Of a stretch of 21,271 nucleotides of DNA, positions 16,880 to 21,271 are shown piece by piece. Position 1 is the first letter of the stretch, and every line of letters begins with the position of its first letter. The notes under the pieces were generated by a model. The model saw only the letters and a list, made by a program, of their open reading frames with translations, did not search any database and was not told the DNA's origin. The stretch comes from Gracilaria caudata (lineage: Eukaryota; Rhodophyta; Florideophyceae; Gracilariales; Gracilariaceae): assembly GCA_030374735.1 (NCBI GenBank), contig JASCIV010000398.1, forward strand, positions 1 through 21,271, in the 5' to 3' direction. The translations under genes were made by a program, and so were the position numbers.

Positions 16880-18306
16880 ATTATTGACCGACTTGGCAGG
16901 AAGCGTCGTCTCCGCTTCAAGAGATGGGTGTGCACCGTTTCTTTCCGAAGGGCTCCTTCTAGAGCTGCCTGTTAGTTGAACAGCAGTTGGGTTTCTTTCG
17001 TCTGCGCGAGAGTTTAATCGATTCGACTTCAGGAGAGCAGATGCAACTGAATTTGGAGACGGTAACGCCCCACGGAGAAACACGCTGTTCAAGAAGTTTT
17101 TAGTGAAACGAAGACTTGCTGGCGAGAAATAATCTTTGCGCACTTGTTCTAGGCTCTGGCGGATATCTAAATCTTACCCTTCGCTTTGGACAGTTTTCCT
17201 TCGACCAATGCGGAACGGGATGGGGTGCGGTTAGAGGTGATGTGGCACGCATCCATTCTGCTTTGCAGCACAAAAGCTTGTGTTCTACAAAACCAAAATG
17301 CCATTGGTCTTTGGCAAAAATTTGATTTACGTACAGACAACGTTTCTGATTTTTTTTAAGCCACTGGTAATGTTTTTTGCCATCATCACGGACGTGAGAT
17401 CCCAGATCTACCTTCGTATGATTGCGCAGTGAAAATGCTTCGAAGGTATTCTTTCGAGAGCGCAATGATTTCAAATCATTCGACACGCACGCGTCGAGCG
17501 AATGTAGGACAACTTGCAGGAGACTCAGAAATTTTCGAACTTAGGGTAAGGATGAGTTCGAGTTCCAGCTTGAGAAAGGGACAGGAGCATCTTCCTTTTA
17601 ACTTAAGGTGGGACAACAACATGAAGACAACAACGAATTTCCTGCCACTTTATACACTTCATATCCTCGCAAGAGTACGACGATATATCCTCTGCTAGCT
17701 TTATATACAGCCCGCAGTTTCCCACCTTTCCCAAGAGTCCACCACAAATTGTTCACCCTTTCATTCTTTCGAACCTAACAAAGCCAAGCAGTCCTGTCGA
17801 GCTTTCAAACGACTTTGTACCAAAGAAAGTTCATGATAGTCGGAGAGCACGGCATGCGAACCTTATCTAGCCCGTATGCCTGTGCTCATTCTGCCCGTTG
17901 GGATCTGTTCGACACAAAAAAGGATCGAGTTAGAAACACAACTCACCCCACCACAGCGATTTGTCATAGTAGTACCCCGCGCTGAGTTACCCCGGCGCTA
18001 CGAACGTCTGGTATTGGCCGAATTTAGCAAAACCAAGGTAGATTGAATGCACAGCGGAAAGCCAAACCGACTGGACATGCTCCTCATAGATCTTATCATG
18101 GGACCCTTTTATCAGCGTGCGTGGAAACTATGGATTGGGAAAAGAGAACTTCGCAGCCCTCACTCATTGAGCGGAATCATAGTTGCACCCAGATCACAGC
18201 CGTTAAAGAGGTTGACACTTGAATCTCACGCGAAACAACGCCTGAATACAGAACCTGAAACATCAAGATGCACCATTGTCGAGTTCAGAGACGGAAAAAG
18301 CAATGG
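16880..18306. other. Leader of the BSD gene and intergenic DNA to the PPP4R4-like 3' end
   Basis: On the minus strand 16880-17248 lacks ATG and is probably BSD leader. A TATA-like TATATAAAG lies near 17700-17708 on the minus strand, far upstream. Splice-like signals are present on the minus strand (17119-17177; 17905-17946; acceptor near 18128). Plus-strand frames at 17435-17698 and 18047-18361 (104 residues, MHSGKPNRLDMLLIDLIMGP...) match no family I know. No RNA gene was seen. Confidence 0.45.
17905..17946 (-). other. Candidate very short intron (42 nt)
   Basis: On the minus strand GTGAGT is followed by TTTCTAACTC (branch-like CTAAC), a T6 tract and GTCGAACAG. All elements of a minimal spliceosomal intron are present in order within 42 nt. 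It lies 361 nt beyond the unspliced stop of the PPP4R4-like gene, so it could be in that gene's 3' region or in an unrecognised transcript. Its length is a multiple of three, and no coding homology flanks it. Confidence 0.3.
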
Positions 18307-20922
18307 TCAGAAGCATGTTACACGAGAGCGAGTAAGACTCACGAAGCTTATATGCGAATGAATACATAACTCACCTTTTCTCCGCCCACTGTGTGATCTA
18401 TCGGGAGCTTTCCCGTTTGGCCGCGGCCTCTGCCCAGATCGCCCGTCTGGTTTTCCACCGCCATTTTCACCTTCAGTTCGCCCGTTTGCCTGGCCGCCAG
18501 GTCCGGCAGCAAGATGACCGGGAGCGAGATTTTCCGGTGATGTATAACCCGGCGTTCCAAGCACGCTATGGGTAACCACCGTTTGTTTCGCCCCTGAAGC
18601 GCCATCAGTGTTATTTGTAAACGACGCATTACGCCGCATGGGTCCTTTGAAGTCAGGATTTCTACCTCCTTCCGAAGCAACATCCTTGTTAGCATTGACA
18701 TTCTTTCTTCTCTGTTTTTGAACAAAGAATTTGCGCTCTGCTGCTTCCTTTGTAGCATTCTCTGCCTCCATTTCTGGAGTGAGAGGGGAAGCTTTCTTAA
18801 TCTTCTCTTGCACTATCTCTGCTTCTTTCCTGATCTCGTCATCTGGGTCATTTAGAAGGGATTCCATAGCGTTCTTAAAAGCAGTTTTTGCTCCGCACGC
18901 TGTCGCAATCTCTGGCATGAGTCTTGTGAGGCGAAGTCTGACATTTGCCACCGAATCTCTAGACAAAGACAACAACTCAGATGCGAAAAGATGCGTGAAT
19001 AACCGGTGACTGAGTAACTTGAGCGCAGCCGTGCTTCCGTCTATATATGCTAATCTTGTCCAGTATACTTTCCCTCTGGCCCATTCTGAGCGGAAATGCT
19101 TCAATATGTGATCTCTCCGTCTCACATCGGGGATGTATCTCACAACAGATACAAGTGCAGAAATTGACGCCCTACGAACCAGGTATGTGGACTCTCTTGC
19201 CATTTGGAATAGCAATGGGGCAACATGCTCACAGAGCATATCCTGAGGAATACGATTGGCGCATTGGTCAATCTGCTTCGCCAACAGCTCCTGAGTTCTC
19301 CACGAGTCGTGAGACATAGTTTCAAGAGAGCGAAAAACTGGAGAAAGCTCCCTCGCCGGAGAGTCTTTGGCATTCGGACTTGCAGCTGGTCCATCTCCTG
19401 GTCCAGTCGAAAGCAAAATAAGGAGCTCTGCAAAGTGCGACAACGAATTCATTCGCACTTGTGGATTCTGGTCCGTCATTAGATTGGCGATAGCAGTTAA
19501 AATCTCCTCTCGGAGCTCCCCATTTCCAAGAACACGGGCTGTTTCGTGAATACCCGCCGCTAGAGTTGCTCTTGTCTCCACATCTGTGTCCGCTGACAGC
19601 GCATGAACCACCCCACGAATCTTCTCTGGTCGCTTGGAACCGCATACCACAGCTACGGCAGGCACATTGAATGCACACCAATGCCGAACGGTGGGACCAT
19701 TGCAAGTGACCATCCGTCGCAAGGAATTTAGCGCGGTGTTCCATGTCTCCTCGTTGGCAAATAACGGATGCACAGCACAAAGAAGATACCCATATACCTC
19801 AGAGAATATCTCAAGCATGAGATATGTGTCGTCGTCAACATTCCGAAGGTCCGATGAAGCAACCGTGCTTGCCGTCGCACACTCTCGCAAAAAGGTCGGA
19901 AGCAGCATGTTCTTGAAACTAGATGAATTCAAGCATTCGGACTTGTGTGCTTCAGCCGACCTGGCAACCGCGCGCATGGCCGCAGCGCGAACGCGCGCAT
20001 TGTCGTCTGTCATGAGGGAATCCAACTTCGGCCACAATTGTCTTTCCGACACGCGCAAGGGTAGTTTGGCTCCAACCGATGCCAGAGATTGTGCGATCAT
20101 AGCACGAACAGAGGGATCTTGGTCATCACAAAGACGCATCGCTTGGCCCAAAAATTGCTCTTCTAGCTCATTAGCGGTTAAGGCATCGTTGAGGGAACCT
20201 ATGATTCTAGCCGCCAATCGGCGAGATTCAACTGTTGGACTTGACGCGCGGTCCACGGTGGCAGGAACGACAAGTGACTTCACGTCCTCGCGCTTGACCT
20301 GAGGAAGCATCATGGAAAGAATCTCTCCCCATGCATCGAACACATCGCCACTTTCACTCATTTGAATAATTCGCAACGCAGCCACCACAATGCGCTTTGC
20401 AACCGTCTCGGGGATGTGCATGTTCACCACAAAGTACAGAGCTTCGGCAGCTGCCATTTGAACTTCATCCTTCCATCGCACCGCGTCGCGGCATATTTCG
20501 GGAACCATGATTTGAAGCGTGTCGTCGGGACAGTGCTCCAGAAACTGAGGGAATTGGAACATGACGGCTAACCTCTCAAGGTCGGAACCATCAAGAAGAA
20601 CTAATGTAGCATTGGCGACACTGGTAAGAACCTCATCATTGAGGACAACAAATTCGACGCCGGCTGTCTCTGGATCAAACGTTTTCGATTCTTGGTCATC
20701 AGCTTGCGAGTCCGAGGAGTGCAGCATGGCCGTTTCCGGATCAGCATTGAGCCCATTCGGGGCCTGGATGGTGGAGTAGGCATGGGTTTGGGGGGTTGGA
20801 GCACTTGTGGAAACGGGATTTTCGGAAGATGTTGTGCCGTTCACATTCGAGGGAGGCGACGCGGAGTCAGATGAGGATTGCGATGGTTGCGGTGCGTGCG
20901 GGGTGGTTGTTTCGGTCGCCAT
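18307..20922 (-). CDS. PPP4R4: PPP4R4-like HEAT-repeat phosphatase regulatory subunit
   Basis: A large HEAT-repeat protein, 871 residues if unspliced. Residues 1-90 are Ser/Thr/Pro-rich and disordered; HEAT-type helices run from about 95 to 710. Segments match human PPP4R4 in order: LCDDQDPSVRAMIAQSLASV (264-283), RHWCAFNVPAVAVV (413-426), SWRTQELLAKQ (540-550), ARGKVYWTRLAYID (615-628) and DSVANVRLRLTRLMPE (656-671). After a charged coil (700-745) the tail is Gly/Arg/Pro-rich. Known: PPP4R4 binds the PP4 catalytic subunit and related PP2A-family phosphatases in the cytosol. Inference: the same role here. Odd: codons 849-850 contain a perfect donor (AAAAG|GTGAGT, intron side 18374-18369), so the last 22 residues, which look unlike the preceding tail, may be read-through of an intron. 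A candidate acceptor after a pyrimidine tract (TCCATAG, ending 18128) would give a nine-codon terminal extension stopping at 18096. The start is the first ATG, behind at least 349 ATG-free nt. Confidence 0.82.
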   Translation of the reverse strand: MATETTTPHAPQPSQSSSDSASPPSNVNGTTSSENPVSTSAPTPQTHAYSTIQAPNGLNADPETAMLHSSDSQADDQESKTFDPETAGVEFVVLNDEVLTSVANATLVLLDGSDLERLAVMFQFPQFLEHCPDDTLQIMVPEICRDAVRWKDEVQMAAAEALYFVVNMHIPETVAKRIVVAALRIIQMSESGDVFDAWGEILSMMLPQVKREDVKSLVVPATVDRASSPTVESRRLAARIIGSLNDALTANELEEQFLGQAMRLCDDQDPSVRAMIAQSLASVGAKLPLRVSERQLWPKLDSLMTDDNARVRAAAMRAVARSAEAHKSECLNSSSFKNMLLPTFLRECATASTVASSDLRNVDDDTYLMLEIFSEVYGYLLCAVHPLFANEETWNTALNSLRRMVTCNGPTVRHWCAFNVPAVAVVCGSKRPEKIRGVVHALSADTDVETRATLAAGIHETARVLGNGELREEILTAIANLMTDQNPQVRMNSLSHFAELLILLSTGPGDGPAASPNAKDSPARELSPVFRSLETMSHDSWRTQELLAKQIDQCANRIPQDMLCEHVAPLLFQMARESTYLVRRASISALVSVVRYIPDVRRRDHILKHFRSEWARGKVYWTRLAYIDGSTAALKLLSHRLFTHLFASELLSLSRDSVANVRLRLTRLMPEIATACGAKTAFKNAMESLLNDPDDEIRKEAEIVQEKIKKASPLTPEMEAENATKEAAERKFFVQKQRRKNVNANKDVASEGGRNPDFKGPMRRNASFTNNTDGASGAKQTVVTHSVLGTPGYTSPENLAPGHLAAGPGGQANGRTEGENGGGKPDGRSGQRPRPNGKAPDRSHSGRRKGELCIHSHISFVSLTRSRVTCF

Positions 20923-21271
20923 ACGAGAGCAGTGGGGTAGGGACGAAGAGTGCGCTCAAAAAGCGGTAAGCTGCAACGGAGGCCGCAAGAATGCAGCGGC
21001 GCCTATGGCGTAGGATACAGAGTGCGAATGGTGACAATTGAAGGCGGCGCAAAGAAAATGATGGAAGAGGGGTCGAAGTGGACCCGCGGATGGAGGTGGA
21101 CAAGTGCGTAGCGGTGGATTGAAAGCGGCGCACAGGCCTAACGGAAGTACAAGAAGTGGGAGTGAGAGAAAATGCGAAACGCGGAAAAAAGCAGAAGCTG
21201 CGGGAAACGCCGAAGTGCTAAGAGGAAAGGGTATGGGGAGGAGGGATACAAGGAGGGGGGAAGGAGAAGGA
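20923..21271 (-). other. ATG-free leader/promoter of the PPP4R4-like gene, truncated by the window
   Basis: On the minus strand these 349 nt contain no ATG, while the plus strand has eight. The last 70 nt are purine-rich on the plus strand, hence pyrimidine-rich in the sense of the gene, as in the leader of the gene at 10225. The transcription start is probably beyond or near the window edge. No other gene is visible. Confidence 0.5.

Noticed and set aside
19634..20302. 222-codon plus-strand frame inside the PPP4R4-like gene
   Set aside because: It is antisense to a well-supported HEAT protein and has no recognisable features.
1..21271. Mobile element, viral insertion, CRISPR array or biosynthetic cluster
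   Set aside because: I saw no transposase, reverse transcriptase or integrase motifs, no terminal repeats, no spaced direct repeats, and the genes are unrelated housekeeping or regulatory functions.

Overview
The window looks like nuclear DNA of an intron-poor photosynthetic eukaryote, most probably a red alga. It carries nine protein genes, all eukaryotic in type (SGT1 with TPR, CS and SGS domains, tafazzin, a BSD-domain protein, a PPP4R4-like HEAT protein, a HAPSTR1-like protein). Eight read as one uninterrupted frame; one has a convincing 91-nt spliceosomal intron. Two proteins (a MATE transporter and an SPP-like protein) carry basic, Ser-rich plastid-type presequences with a Phe within the first ten residues, a trait described for red algal and glaucophyte transit peptides. 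The red-algal assignment is inference.

Layout, left to right. 44-1574 (-): GT34-type glycosyltransferase in two exons. 1575-4542: about 3 kb with no gene I can support. 4543-6135 (-): plastid-type MATE transporter. 6136-7625: non-coding or uncertain. 7626-8474 (-): sucrose-phosphate-phosphatase-like protein with degraded catalytic motifs, divergent from 9042-9647 (+): guanylate kinase. 10225-10911 (+): HAPSTR1/C16orf72-like nuclear protein behind a TATA box and a long pyrimidine-rich leader. 10912-12167: non-coding. 12168-13229 (-): SGT1, divergent from 14055-15233 (+): tafazzin-like acyltransferase. 15371-16879 (-): BSD-domain protein, convergent with tafazzin. 16880-18306: leader and non-coding DNA with splice-like signals. 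18307-20922 (-): PPP4R4-like phosphatase 4 regulatory subunit. 20923-21271: its leader, running off the window.

The genes do not form one pathway; this is a normal stretch of a compact nuclear genome. SGT1 (HSP90/SKP1 co-chaperone), HAPSTR1-like (stress/ubiquitin) and PPP4R4-like (phosphatase regulation) are general regulatory factors. Tafazzin (mitochondrial phospholipid remodelling) and guanylate kinase are housekeeping. The SPP-like protein and the MATE transporter are probably plastid-associated.

I did not find a mobile element, CRISPR array, tRNA, rRNA or other obviously novel multi-gene system. The most interesting items are the SPP-like pseudoenzyme, the strong shortage of sense-strand ATGs upstream of five start codons, the GT34 enzyme with hydrophobic segments at both ends, and possible introns at the edges of the PPP4R4-like and BSD genes.
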